A DNA stretch of 64,000 bases from Tigriopus japonicus. Its lineage: Eukaryota > Arthropoda > Copepoda > Harpacticoida > Harpacticidae. The DNA lies in assembly GCA_010645155.1 (NCBI GenBank), contig CM021320.1:1552965-1616964 (forward strand), read 5' to 3'. Numbering within the stretch: the stretch's first letter is position 1; every line of letters begins with the position of its first letter. The position numbers and the translations under genes are program-made. The notes below the pieces were generated by a model that searched no databases, had not been told where the DNA came from, and saw only the letters and a list, made by a program, of their open reading frames with translations. Below are positions 1 to 11,245 of the stretch, in pieces.

Positions 1-361
1 ATACATTGCAATGACAAGTTCATTCATAGAAATGTTTGCCATCAAATTGTTCATCCTTGAGTGTTTTTTATGCTCTCGAATTGACAGGATTTTAAGTGCA
101 ACCTCTGAGCTTAATGACACAATTTATGTTCTTACGTGCCCAGTATATATATTGAGAGGTTCAAAAATAGGTCATACTTTCGTGTCAGGGTGCAATTTTC
201 GGAGCTGTATTAGTACGGCGACCTCCCAATCAGAGGACTAACAGAGAAATGCCTCTCCAGTGTAGTCAGTGGCAATTAGTTTTGAACACTCTTCATCAAT
301 ACGGCAGCAAGTGTGCCAAGTGACTTGATTTGTCATGCATTGCTCTTGTTTGAGCAAATCA
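1..361. other. Non-coding stretch, no gene recognised
   Basis: Nothing convincing is visible here. Short open frames exist but have no recognisable domain, no splice support and no codon bias beyond chance. Confidence 0.5.
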
Positions 362-545
362 GTTTTATTATTATTTTTTTGCGGATTTTTTACTACCGCT
401 ACAAGGAATGCGATTCCCTGTAAATTGAAGGATTTCTCCCGACAGCTTCAATTCGATCCCCAACAGGATTTGAACCTACGCCGTCTGGGGAAGCACTTAC
501 ACTCGGCTCTTATAGGAACGCATTAGTACGCGCGGCCACTCTGGC
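362..545 (-). mobile_element. tRNA-derived SINE with LINE-like 3' tail
   Basis: Read on the minus strand from 545 down to 362. The head resembles a class II (Leu/Ser-type) tRNA: an A-box-like TGGCCGCGCG near 529-538, then TAATGCG, a long variable region, and a perfect B box GGTTCAAATCC at 473-483. A tRNA-unrelated middle follows. The 3' end at 381-424 (minus) is nearly identical (41 of 44 positions) to the 3' end of a LINE fragment at 58902-58945, and both end in an A-rich tail interrupted by T. tRNA head, unrelated body and borrowed LINE tail are the classic layout of a tRNA SINE. No clear target-site duplication was found, so the copy is probably old. It has lost tRNA folding ability and is not a functional tRNA gene. 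Confidence 0.78.
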
Positions 546-3500
546 TTCCTTAAAGCCTTAGTTGAATGAGCAATTTCGCCACTGACACCCGGAAATCAAA
601 AATTCTGGTTTTGAATCCTGTAGCTGAATTGTCCAATGTCAAATCCCGTCACACACATGGTGCAGGTTAGGTGACTCGCAAATAATTTCGGACTGTCGTT
701 TCTCTGTTAGCTCTCTACTCCCAGTCAGCTGTTCATTAAAGGACCGTATAGTGTACAATTTGGAACGAATGATAAGGTCCTTTGAGTTATTGAACGGTAT
801 TTCAAAATGGCCCCAAGTTTCTTATATTCATGACGGGGATCAAAGTTTGGAAGAAATCTGAGACTTAATTTGGGTAAGCCAGTCTATACGCATGTACATT
901 TAGAATGGAACCGAATCGCATCCATCCATTTTAGCCTCGAAGCCGGATCACTTTATGGATCTGGATGCACAAAAGTGTCGAGAGGGCCTTAGAAATTGCT
1001 CGTTAAATCGGATTCCCTTAAATCTTTTGAACTTCCTCTCGTTTTCCTTCCCGCCAAGAAAGAATGAAGACCAAATGTAGAACGAGAGGAAATCGAATTG
1101 GAAACGGAAGCACTTGGAAATTGCCTCTGGTGTTTTTCCCCTTCATTTTCTCGATTGGAGGATCCCTCCGATCAAACAATGCCAACGGACCAGACAAAAA
1201 TCAAACCTATTGCCGGGCAAGTTGCCTCATAAATTGGCGAAAATGCATCCCAGATGGCTGGTATTCACTTCAACCGAGAGAGAAAGAGAAACGAGCACTT
1301 GAACTGCATTTGCCCAGGGAATCAATGAAATTGAATCTGTCCCCTCCCCACTCGAAACGAGATATCGTGGAGAAGATAAGGTCTTTAATGATTGGTCTGG
1401 GTCGCGAACCAGCCATTTAAAGCTGATTGTCATGGGTTTGCATGGGCCTCTAAATGGGATCAAGATTTTGAGAGAATAGAGCCTATCATCTGATTGCGCT
1501 GGTTTATGTTGCCCAATTTATGAACCTTCATTTTGGAAAGTGCATTTCTGCCACCTCTCTTCAAAATCTTGTAGCTCGTAGGAAATGCATTCAAATGGGA
1601 AATAAAGCCCCAATTTCTCGTATTATTGTACTAAACTAGCGTGGGATAACTTTTCTCGGAATCATCCATCTTGCTCGGGTTCGTTGTAGCTTGTATTTCA
1701 AGTTTTCTTTGAGAGTTTTCTGACCATGGTTAGCTCAAGCACCCGGAATAATATTTATGTCCAGACAAAAGACCTCTGTCGGTAATCCTTGAAATGCGAG
1801 AGAAAAAGAGAGACATTCAGAGAGGGAATTTTATGGTTAATTTATTCATAACTGTCCAACCTACTCGTGCCAGGCCTTGAATGATTGATAGTCTCTTCGT
1901 AATGGCCACCTTGCCCCAAGAACTGCCAAGAACCACAATAACAAGCTTGGAAAGCAAGACAACGACCAACAAAATCTCCCTCCACAGCACCTCCTAACCT
2001 ACGTACAGTAGTATCTAGGAACGAACGGACACATACGTACACACACGACAAGCAAATCGTGGACAAAACCATTGATCAGCGAGCAAGGCTCAATTTGGAG
2101 ACCCCTTTTGCCCACAACTCTGTAGGGTCATTTTGAGATAAACATGGTGTTCCAAGAAGTGCATTGAGGTGGGTGGTTATTTGTAGCTCTGAGGGAAATT
2201 CCACAGCCAGATTAAGAACTGCGATTCATAGGCTCACCCGAAAGGTTGACACAAGCTGAACCAACCTGGCCCCAAACCACGTGAACTCACTGCATTGCAT
2301 TCCTTGACTTGCATGCGTGCACCCGCATACTGTACAACCCTCTTTGGAGAGACTTGGAACACGCACGTTTGGCCACTTATAAGCTTGGAAACTTGGAACA
2401 AAATGGGAAAAGGTCAGTGTTGGATCCAGGTCCATAGTCATCGACATCGAACAAACCCTGTGGCTGGACAAGACCCCGTGGTGCTCAATAGTGCTAAAGC
2501 TAGCGTTGAAAGACAGCTAGAAGAGGTATCTGGTGACGGTTTCATGTCCCCGAGCAAAGGAAACACGAGGATTTGGGTCAAATCTTTTATCCACTGGTCA
2601 CCAGGGGTATCTCAGATTTCGAGCTTCGCCATACTTTGTGGAACCCATCCATTCCCCTGAGAAACTTTGGTGTCCCAAAAATATAAGACTGCAACCGACA
2701 GGGAACACTTTGTCAAGCCAACAACCATGTTATATCCAACAACTACCGTTACTGACTTTATGGATGACCACTTATTGAATAGCATACTAGCCTTTAAATA
2801 TGAAGAGTAAGCCGAAAGCATTCAAAGTTATCGTCAAGTAACTTTTTTTTAAAAACCAAGACAATCACTAACCTTCTTACCGAACGTGGAACGCCTTCTA
2901 CACAACTGGCGATGGACCGGAAGGGCAATTAACCAAGCCAAAATTTCGGCCGAAAGAGGGCTTCCATTCGCTTTTGGCCCATCACTATTCACAACAATGA
3001 CAGCCTTGTTACCCAATTATTGTCATATCTGCAATTGTCTTACCTCAAATGAACCTGTGATTGACCCATTTAAAGCATTGTCAACCATTATTCCTGAGGC
3101 TAATAAAATCCCTTTTTAGCCTTGCCTATTTGCCTCGGTTCACTTCTGCCGTTTGAGACCTTACATCCTTAACCCCTGGTATCTGAGATGCTCCCGAACC
3201 TTAATCAGACTTGTCAATCAGGCCAATCCCGACCGCTGTAAATTGAGGAAAAAAGAGCAAGCAACTGGAAAAAATAAGGTCGAGAAGAAGCATATCAGGA
3301 TACGAGTGGTACAATACAAGGATTGTCCTGGCAAACGTGATTGCAGAATCATACCGATTTGCATGAAGGAACGAAACAATGATGAGAATTGTAGATGTTG
3401 GGAGGTGGGAGAAGATCGGGCTACAAAAAAGGCCGAATGAATGAACCAACGAACCCTGAGGAAGAACACTATTTCTGTGTCCTATATCTGCTCCAAGATA

Positions 3501-6500
3501 TCCTGAACTTAATTAATCAACGAGCGAAAAGGAAGGAAGGGAGAGAAAGAGAGAGAAACGAAGGAGAGGAGAGCTTTGCCATCTCTATAATCCATTGTGT
3601 TCATGACAAAGCAACCGAGATTTCCGAGAGGGGACGAATTGACTCATTTTGATCCAGGATATCCGAAAAACAAGACAACGTTTTGCCCTCTTACCTAGGG
3701 GAGGTCTATGCTAAAATCATGCAGCAATAGCATGCCCTTCAATCCCCTGACATGCTGATTGATTCTCCGTTTAGAGTTTACCTGAGTAGTGGGGAGGGGA
3801 ATATTGGACTCCACTCCACTTACCACTATCGATGAAATCCCCCCGGTCCTCGTCATAAGATTTCTTGCATGGAAGAAAAAGGTTTTGGCGAATCAGATAC
3901 GAGCTGCCAAATCTCCATCATCAATTGCCAACTTCCGGCCATTAGTCAGTCACCCTTTGGGGCCCTCCACAGCGGAACAAACCCCTTTTCTTGCACTGTT
4001 CTGCCACGGATCCTCTGACGTCCATGCAATTACCTGCAACCTACTTGCCACTGGGTTTCCTTGAATGTAGTACGAATACAGGGTACAGTATACTTTGGCA
4101 GGAAGGCCGAATGGCAAGCCAAAACCACCAACTGACATGGGATGGACTATCGCTGCAGTGAGTAATATGTGTAATGCTGGCTTGACCTAATTCTCGTTTT
4201 ATTCCGGGTGTTCTTAGCTTCGATGGAGGTCAGTCAATAGAGGTATCGTAAGTATATGACTTGCTGGCTGGCGCCAGCGGATCGGTTGTAAAAAGGCAGA
4301 AGGGCGATCGAGGGTTTATTGTGTGGGGGCTTCTCGGTGCCCATTAATTCCTTTGTTTAGTCCATTTTCCTCATGGCTTTCGAAATCCAATCTCAAGTTT
4401 TCCTCGATTGAAAGCGAGGGATTGTGCAACTCAAGAGCCGATTTAGTGATATTTTACACATCGAGGTGTTGTTTAAGTTCCGTTTCTTTCTTTGATCTTA
4501 AGCTCGAGTTCTTTGGTGTTTCCGAAATGAGTTTAAGAAAACCTTTGGAACGGTGGTCTTCTTTTTCGATGCTCAGTAGTTTCCAACTGGTTTTGTGGCG
4601 TGGTAGAATTCATCACCTCGGGAAAGAAGGCAATTTGAGTCACCTCATTTTAAATTCAATTAACGAGTATGAATTTAAAAAAGCCTTTACTTTTTATTCT
4701 CCTTCATCCTTTTTACCCGTAGCCATAACTGATGGGAAAAGAAGTTCCTCTCTACTCGATCCCACTCTTTGCTCCTCTCTCTTGTCCCATATTTAGGCCT
4801 TGAAGGCCATTAATCCAACTATTTTAGCACTACACCCTGAGCATCGAAAAGACCAGTCTGAAAGTACAGCCACAGTAGTGTTAGCCAAAGAGGTAACTTG
4901 ACTTGGGTGGAACATGCAGTAAGAGAGGAAATCCAAGAAGAGTACACCATCTATGCTAGTTTGGGGCTCAAGGCTGATTTGGTGGAAAAAGAAGTGGCCA
5001 AGACCGTTAGCTAGAGCTGTACTTGTATTCGTAACAGGGAATTTCTTCTGTGAGCGAAAGGCGGAAAAGGATGATGGCTCGAGCTGTTGTGCATACCCAA
5101 AGAAGCCTTCACTTCAGCAAGAAGACCGACGAGGGTTCTTAGAAGAAGAAGAAAAAAAACTGAAAATGGGCATTTTGCTCATTGGTCTGAAGAGGAGAAA
5201 CATCCGAACACCACCTTGTTTGGCCATCATTCCATCCACCTTCTTACCAACCAACTCGCCATTCAACCAAACGTCAAGGGCTGGGCTTGCCATCTGCATA
5301 TGGCGCGGCCTTTCGAGATCTTCTCACCCACTTCAGTTGGAGAAGTGCAGCAAGTGGTCCATGGAAGGGAAATCATCCGAAACTCATTACTTCATTCAGG
5401 TATTTTGCAAATAGCCATCGCCATATTTTCAATGTCCTTCGGCCACGTGCTTCTGCGGATCTGAAGACTGGTTTACGATGAGATCTGCCTGTGGGTGTGT
5501 CTACTCTGTCTACTTCGAACGTTCAGGGCTATTACCCAAGATGGGCTTCTTCCACTTCTTTCATCATATACTCGTCGGATCTGTTTTGGCAAACTCCTCT
5601 CAGTGCTCGAGTCTGATTGCGAATTGAGATCCTTTTCTTCGGAACTCTTCTTTGACGCTAGTCTTTCCTCCCTCCTTTGCTTCTGCTTCTCTTCTTTGTG
5701 TTCGTTCTCATCTTACATACTACATCTTACCTCCCGAACTCATTTTGTGCGAAAGATCCATCTGGAGCTCTTCAGGATCTATGTTGCTTAATGTTCATTG
5801 TAAGCGTAGGTGGAAAGTTGGAAAGCATCAAAAATTGGAATTCGTCGACCTTCACGTCGCCAGACTTTCGCTTCCATGAGGTCTAATCTCGAGGCCAGTG
5901 TACCAATGGCAAGTCGTCGTAAGGATCAGTACAGAGCATGCCAAGGTGAATGGATGGCTCTTTTTTGTTTTACACCCAAGGTGAAGAAGTTGGAAAAACC
6001 TTTTGGTTGTCAAAGAATCGCTAAAGAAAGAAACGAGAGCAAAAAACGTTTGTAAGTAGGTAGAAGTCGGCCTGGAAGAAATAAGAGGGGAAAACGAGTT
6101 GAGATTACAATCGACAGAGACAAAAGATCTTGAGTAAAGAGTCGTCTCCGCCACTTATTTGGTTATTCTTCTCGGAAAAGAGAGCTAGCAGAGGAAAGGA
6201 AAACCTTTTTCGCTTCTTTCACCATTGAAAGTTTCTGGGCCAAAAAACGAAAGAATGCCCAATAGAAAGAGGATGCAGTCACTGGCAAAAATTGCCCATT
6301 TAGACAAAGGATTTACTTGACAGCATTTTGAAGACTATGTACATTAACTCATGGCACCGGAATAATCAGCCAGTTGTACTTAAGGCAAAGAAAAATAATC
6401 CAAGTGAAAGTATAACTTAGTCTGGTAAAGGAAATAGCTACCTGGTCATGCACCATTTTAACATGGACTAATCCCGGCTAAAATTTCCTCGTTGCTTACT

Positions 6501-9500
6501 TTGCTTCATGTTTTGAACCTTTACATGATATTCATGGTCCATTGCGATCATTTCAGGATTCGAACTATGCACTCGAGAACCACTCTGGAGTGCTCGACGC
6601 ATCAAGTTTACTGAACTCAATTAAAAGGCCAAGTACTGAAAATGCATCACACATGGTTCAAAGCCTCTTTTGGTCTTCAACCCAATTCTGAGAGCTCCGT
6701 TTGGTTTTGTCGTTTGGGTTGACTTTGACCTTCCGTTAATGACGTGGCTTCACCTCAAGTGGTTCGTGTTGTTGATGGTTCTCGTTGGAATGTTATTTTC
6801 AAGAGCTCTCGCCTTGGTCACGGTCATTCCCATCATGGCTATTGCCATCAGGACCAACACCAGTATCACTCCCCATCAGGACAGCCCTTCCCTTCGTAAG
6901 GACTATGGTCCTACCAGGGTGTTCCCTACTCTATATACTTAGGCCAAGAATGGGCTTAGAAATGAGAGCATCATCATTTGAGGCTCTTCAATTTGGACAG
7001 AGATCCTACCAGAAAAGAAGTTACCCGAGACGCCGCACCAAGTCTCCCACCATCCGATATGCAATGCTATTGACGTACTCCTTGTGGTCCATTGGGCTGG
7101 AATTGTGGTCCAAGATGTGGCAAGCCTATCAAGTCAGTCTCTAGACAATTGAGAGGGTTGGCTGAGGCGCCGCACTTTGGACAAAAGCTACATTCGGAAC
7201 AAAAAGAAAAAGAACGTCAGGGAAAAAGGAGACGGACAGAGATCAAAATAAACCTTAACGGAAAGAGTGTGAGAGAACGTAAGAGGACAAGAACCAACAG
7301 GACTCGACAAGCAAATTTGGTGGAAAAATGAGATTTGTTTGATCCCTTCTTGACCGTGAACTTGACAATCCCTCGCCTATCTTGCCATTTGGAGTCGCAT
7401 TCAATTTGACCATGGGAGCCGCTGAAATGGTTGAAGCGAGTTCCCCGTGGAAAGAAGCTATGGAAACGAGGTGAATTCTTTTGTGAATGTCTATCCAAGA
7501 GGTTGGAGAGTGGTCATGATGGTGCCCAAATTCCTAGAAGCCCGAATTGAGTAGTCTGATGGTGAAAGTTGAAAAGCGGACGAGAGAAGAATAAGTTTGG
7601 CTTCACAAAATCTGGTGTTATTTCCCTTCGTTCCATCCTTCAATAACAATGGCAGGAGGAATTTCCTGCTGTTCCCGCTCTGAATCTCAACCTCTCCCCC
7701 CAGGAGGATGCCAAAAAATCTGAAGAGGTCAATCACTCTTGATCTGGGTGGATTTTCCATGAAACCCTCCGCAAAAAGAGATCCATCAGAGCTTTCCAAG
7801 AGAAGAAAAACATGTCCTCAAAGATTCCCCGAGTCAAAAGCGTTGTCGTCGCAGGCAAAGTGAACCCAAGATCTCGCTTTGGCTAGTCTGGGCGTGACTA
7901 CGAAAAGCGAGGTAGAAGAGTCAGAGAGAGAGGAAGGGAGACTGATTTGGGAGCATCCAAAGAGGCGAGCCAAACTCCCTTGTTTGGCCGCCGTAGAGAC
8001 ATCCTCACGACTTCACGACCTCCATTCAGGTTGTAAAAAAAACTTTGTTCCCAAAACGTGAGGTTAAGAGACACTCACATTCAGGATGATCCAGAGAGGA
8101 ATTGGATGACGATGATTCTACGTGCCCTGCCAGAAAGTCAGAGAGAGAGAGCAGCCAACAAGACCTGTTCGTTTAGTTCATGGCTCTCGGGTTGGTCTTC
8201 CCCCTTGCTTATTCCATTCATGCTTCAATCCAAACAAGCTCCTTTGAGTCTTTGTTTCTACCACACCAGGTTCTACCCGTTTTTTCCCATGATGACCCAC
8301 TTATCTTGGTCGTTTCCCACTGTCACCACTTTTTTCTCAACGTATCTCGAGGACTGTTCCGCCTTTAACCCTCTGGCTTGAGACCCCCCCTCCCTTAAAA
8401 AAAGCAAACTTTGAGCGAATGAAGAAGGTGGAACAACAAATGGGACAACAGCTTTCGTATAGGAAGAGAAAAAAAGAAGAAGACCAAACTTTGATTGCTG
8501 CCATCTCCAACCAACCACTTGCCGTTTTGGCGACCACACGCCAACTGGCCTTACATACGCACCACACTTTGAGTGAGAACCCTTATGGTTTGGGGGTCGG
8601 TTAATGTCAAAAATAGAGGTCTTTGACCTACTTATTGAGCCTTCTTGTTCAAAGGTTTGCATGTAAATGAATTGCGGCAGATCGGTGGTCATCGCCTCCC
8701 TTAAATGTGACCCCAAAGCCCATAGTTAAGAACAAGAAATCTGCCTCATTCCAGAGTTGAAGAAGCATTTTAACTTTGTTGGAACGGGATAATGGGTGCC
8801 CAAGCTAATTCCGCTATTGAGGTCTCTGAGGGCTGGTGCGATAGTTTGTCAGACACATGGTTTTGGTCTTCGGGGAAATTCTGTGGATCATTCGTCCAAG
8901 ATTTCAAGATGTTGTCAAAGCTGTTCAATAAGAGGGGAAGAAGGAGAGGAAGCCCTGAGGAAACATGGACAACACACGTTCCAAAGCACGGAAAAAGACG
9001 ATGACCCTTTCCATACGTACTACAATTGTCTCCAAACAGGGGAGGGGAAATGAGCGTTTGTAAACCTGGATGTGAAAAGTTACGGTGAGCCTTGAGCTTT
9101 GCCATGAAACTTCATCCGTAGGGGTGCCCATTTTCAATTTCGTCCATTCATTTCCTCGTCTCCCCCTCTTGTCCGAGGAAAATGGCAGCTTGTGGTACTT
9201 GACGACATTCTATTCAAGCCAACAATACAAAGAGACGTAGACCAAGCATAAGAAAGAAATGATGATGATGATGACTTTCGATTTTCTTGCTCTGTCAGCA
9301 AGGCCGTTCATTTATCAAGGTGTGGAAAGTCATAGTTTCACCAATAGTACTATGCATGTAGAAGCGATTCCCACAAGAACCCCATGGCTTCTTTGGCTTC
9401 TTTCTCTGAAGTCGATATGATCTGGGGATCATAACAAGTCATGTCATATCATGATTGTATGAGGCCTCGAGTTTCTATCTTGTAGACCCAACATATGGAA

Positions 9501-10502
9501 TGGCTTTGCGCTTTTAGGTTAATCACTGTCATATGTAATACTCATCATCATCAGTGTAGGCATCTTCATCATCATCATGATCCTCAATTGACCCAAAAAG
9601 AAAGTATAGAAAAACATGCTCGTTGGCGGCGCGCAGCTCTGTAAACCGATCCTTGGTTGGATTATCAACCATATTGAAACTTGTTTCTTCCTCAAGGGGG
9701 GTCGCAAACTTTAGCTGAATTCAATGGTGCGTGAAGAAACAGGATGAGGGGAAACTACACGGAAACATGAGAGCAAAACTATTTCTATTCGACCTTCAAA
9801 GTTTTGCTGCCAACACAAAAGCTCTAAGGGTATTACTAACAATTATCTAGGGATTGTCTTAAGTCATTTAACCATTAGGACGTGTGTGGTAATTAGCACA
9901 CTGAAGTGAAGGTGTCGTGGCTTTCGGCCATCTCTAGCTTGTACGGGGAGGTTGCATTGCAAAGAGTCATCTGACTCCATCAAAGGTGGCTAAGATTCCC
10001 AAGAGCTCTTAATCAATCTTTTGTTGGAAACATTGGCTGTTGCACTTTGATCTCGAAGGCAAATCCTTGCCAGGCATCTCAGGTTTGGAACGAACAAGTT
10101 GGGCACTCGAAGTCTCTTTCCAACCTCAGTCGAAGAAGGAAGACGTGTCTGATTGGACTCATCTTCAAATCCATCCATTCTCAGTGGCCGAGAAGGAACT
10201 TGGCCAAATGGAAGAAAAAGTTAATGGAAGAGGCGGGATTATTGTTCTCAAGGTGATGCTTACCAAGTTCTGGCCAATCCACCCTTGAAGGCTTTAAGAA
10301 GTGGGAATGAACGAAGGAGAGAAAGGGCCAACCAACTTCCAGTCATGAAGACCGTCAGGGAGAAAGAACTGTTGATTTGTGATTTACAATTCTCAAAGTG
10401 GAAGGTCAATCAAGGGTGTTCACTGAATCAACAGACGTTTTTCCTTTGCTATTGCAATGGGTGCCTCTCGAGTCAGATTGCTTCAATGCGGCACTAAATC
10501 AC

Positions 10503-10503
<1 letters not shown>
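546..10503. other. Gene-poor region, nothing supported as coding
   Basis: About 10 kb in which I see no recognisable protein domain. Open frames of 100-157 codons occur on both strands (for example 1064-1420, 4323-4796, 4953-5414, 8273-8716), but their composition looks random and many overlap frames on the other strand. Purine-rich (GA) and pyrimidine-rich tracts and short GAT/CAT runs (9258-9272, 9541-9580) are present. A weak tRNA-like B-box remnant lies at 6555-6566 (minus), and a weak candidate exon with a His-rich reading frame lies at 6804-6895. The stretch may include far-upstream introns of the BTB gene. Confidence 0.5.
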
Positions 10504-10534
<31 letters not shown>

Positions 10535-10600
10535 GTCGTCGTCATAGTCGCCATCATCATCATTACCACCACCACCACCACCACCATCACCATCACCATC
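10504..10600. repeat. Compound trinucleotide microsatellite (CAT/CGT/CAC)n
   Basis: A run of CAT repeats passes into CGT, then CAT again, then CAC and CATCAC units over about 97 bp. It is low complexity; apparent poly-Ile, poly-Asp or poly-Gly frames across it are artefacts. Confidence 0.93.
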
Positions 10601-11210
10601 TACCCCTTTCTTGGGTGGTCTATGCAATTCAACTTGACTTGGCAGGAGGGTGAGGGGTGAGGGATGTTCGTTCAACGCAATTTGCCGCACTTCCACCCTG
10701 GAACAAATCATCAAGATCGAGATGATTCTGCCTCGCTCTGTGAATACAAATGATATTAACGACCGACATCTTTCTCACAAAACCAGGCTGGATAAGAAAA
10801 AAGGACTTCAGAGCCACATTTTTAGATCCCATTTCTCTTCTTTCAGGTAAGATCACCGAGGCGACTAGGAGGGCATCGAATTGAGCCCAATACACATGGA
10901 ATCATTAATGCGTTCAAATGCATTGGCAGTGGGGAAAATTGGAAAACACTCTGATGTGGTTTGGAGCGATGAAGATGTGGGAAGTGCATGTGCCCAAACT
11001 ATTTCCCACTGCGCCTTTATTCACGAATGAAGGGTAACAGAAATAGAAAACATAGATCCTTTCTCGTTCCGCATTCTCACGCACCGCCATCTCTATCATC
11101 GCCTGCTTCACCACCACTTGTATAAAACCGTACCATACCATACTATACTACTTAATACATTGGAAAGAGTAGGAACAAGAGTAGGAAGAGGGAGTGGGAG
11201 TTGTTGCTGC

Positions 11211-11245
11211 AGTAGTAGTAGTAGTAGATCTACTAGTAGTAGCAG
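11211..11245. repeat. (GTA)n microsatellite, palindromic
   Basis: AGT repeats run into AGATCT and then out as ACTAGTAGTAG, giving a perfect 14 bp palindrome at the centre of the trinucleotide array. Confidence 0.85.

Noticed and set aside
473..545. Functional tRNA gene on the minus strand
   Set aside because: The acceptor and anticodon stems do not pair and the copy continues into a SINE body and LINE-like tail.
1064..1420. 118-codon frame with a hydrophobic N-terminal stretch resembling a signal peptide
   Set aside because: Length within chance expectation, no recognisable cysteine pattern, and open frames on the opposite strand too.
4323..4796. 157-codon plus strand frame
   Set aside because: Starts at GTG, looks like random composition, and has no domain or splice context.
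10499..10714. Poly-Asp/Gly or poly-Ile frames
   Set aside because: They are translations of the CAT/CAC microsatellite.
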